DNA of 6,008 bases from contig MAXR01000049.1 in assembly GCA_001751155.1 (NCBI GenBank), positions 1-6,008 of the forward strand, given 5' to 3'. The notes under the pieces are model-generated. The model saw only the letters and a program-made list of their open reading frames with translations, did no database searches and had not been told where the DNA came from. Of this stretch, positions 5,664 to 6,008 are shown in pieces; the first letter of the stretch is position 1, and each line of letters begins with the position of its first letter. This stretch comes from Desulfuromonadales bacterium C00003068. GTDB lineage: Bacteria > Desulfobacterota > Desulfuromonadia > Desulfuromonadales > Desulfuromonadaceae. Both the position numbers and the translations under genes were made by a program.

Positions 5664-6008
5664 ATGTCAGAATATAATTTCATCAAAGCCTGTTGGGGCC
5701 AACCTGTTGATCGTGTCCCTGTATGGCTTATGCGTCAAGCTGGCCGTTATTTACCACAATACCGTGCTGTTCGCGCACGTGGTGAAGGGACGTTTCTTGA
5801 TCTGTGTAAAGATCCTGAACGCGCCGCTGAGGTAACCATTCAGCCCATCGATATTCTTGATGCGGATGCAGCAATCTTGTTCTCTGACATCCTCACCCCG
5901 ATTGAGCCAATGGGGATGGCCCTTGATTTTGTTCCTGGCCCTGTTTTCGCCAACCCGATTCGCACTCAAGCCGATGTCGATGCGTTGATCGTGCCTGAAA
6001 ATATGGCT
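5664..6008 (+). CDS. hemE: Uroporphyrinogen decarboxylase, N-terminal third (runs off the window)
   Basis: The frame opens at ATG 5664 ([21 protein letters not shown]...) after AAAGGA (5648-5653) and stays open to the window end: 115 residues of a family about 340-350 long. [11 protein letters not shown] (24-34) is the hallmark motif, with R24 and R28 expected to bind substrate carboxylates. [15 protein letters not shown] (71-85) contains D75, equivalent to the catalytic Asp of characterised enzymes. [16 protein letters not shown] is also family-typical. The cofactor-free cytoplasmic enzyme removes four acetate carboxyls from uroporphyrinogen III to make coproporphyrinogen III. It sits 36 bases after the radical SAM gene with no terminator between, so the two are probably co-transcribed and more heme genes may follow. 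Confidence 0.95.
   Translation, partial: MSEYNFIKACWGQPVDRVPVWLMRQAGRYLPQYRAVRARGEGTFLDLCKDPERAAEVTIQPIDILDADAAILFSDILTPIEPMGMALDFVPGPVFANPIRTQADVDALIVPENMA

Noticed and set aside
5751..5969. 72-residue open frame on the minus strand at the right end
   Set aside because: It is antisense to the unmistakable hemE motifs RQAGRYLP and ILFSDIL.

Overview
The window looks like ordinary chromosomal DNA from an anaerobic or facultative Gram-negative bacterium. The base composition is moderate, the Shine-Dalgarno sites are classical (AAGGAGG, AGGAG), and the genes are closely packed. An AhbD/NirJ-type radical SAM heme protein next to hemE, and a nitronate-monooxygenase-like flavoprotein with a Cys-rich C-terminus of a kind I associate with anaerobes, fit a deltaproteobacterial relative (Desulfuromonas/Pelobacter/Geobacter-like). 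That placement is an inference from gene content and is not proven. I see no insertion sequence, phage gene, tRNA, rRNA or CRISPR array.

Left part (1-2517, minus strand). Read in the direction of transcription, it holds a two-component system followed by an oxidoreductase. A membrane histidine kinase (2517-1567) overlaps its OmpR/PhoB-type response regulator (1570-857) by an ATGA stop/start. After a 117-base gap comes a zinc-independent MDR-family quinone oxidoreductase (739 to beyond the left edge; about 246 residues visible).

Middle (2518-2707) is a divergent control region. It contains a good sigma-70-like promoter for the kinase/regulator operon. Ten bases upstream of its -35 is a 7-4-7 direct repeat (TTTACAT-aact-ATTACAT) with exactly the 11-base period used by PhoB/OmpR-family regulators. 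It is a plausible site for autoregulation and for control of the divergent gene. A weaker look-alike lies before the quinone oxidoreductase, so the regulator may control redox enzymes on both sides. This is a hypothesis.

Right part (2708-6008, plus strand). A flavin-dependent nitronate monooxygenase-like protein (2708-3760) ends at a strong intrinsic terminator (3791-3832). Next come a divergent shikimate-kinase-family P-loop kinase (3895-4407), a radical SAM/SPASM protein resembling the heme-synthesis enzymes AhbD/NirJ (4518-5627), and, 36 bases later, hemE, uroporphyrinogen decarboxylase (from 5664, cut by the window end). The last two form a tetrapyrrole/heme biosynthesis operon. The kinase may belong to it or be a separate unit.

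The most interesting points are the combination of a HemE with an AhbD-like radical SAM enzyme, the 11-base-period repeat between the two divergent units, and the altered motifs in the small kinase. No gene in the window is of wholly unknown family.
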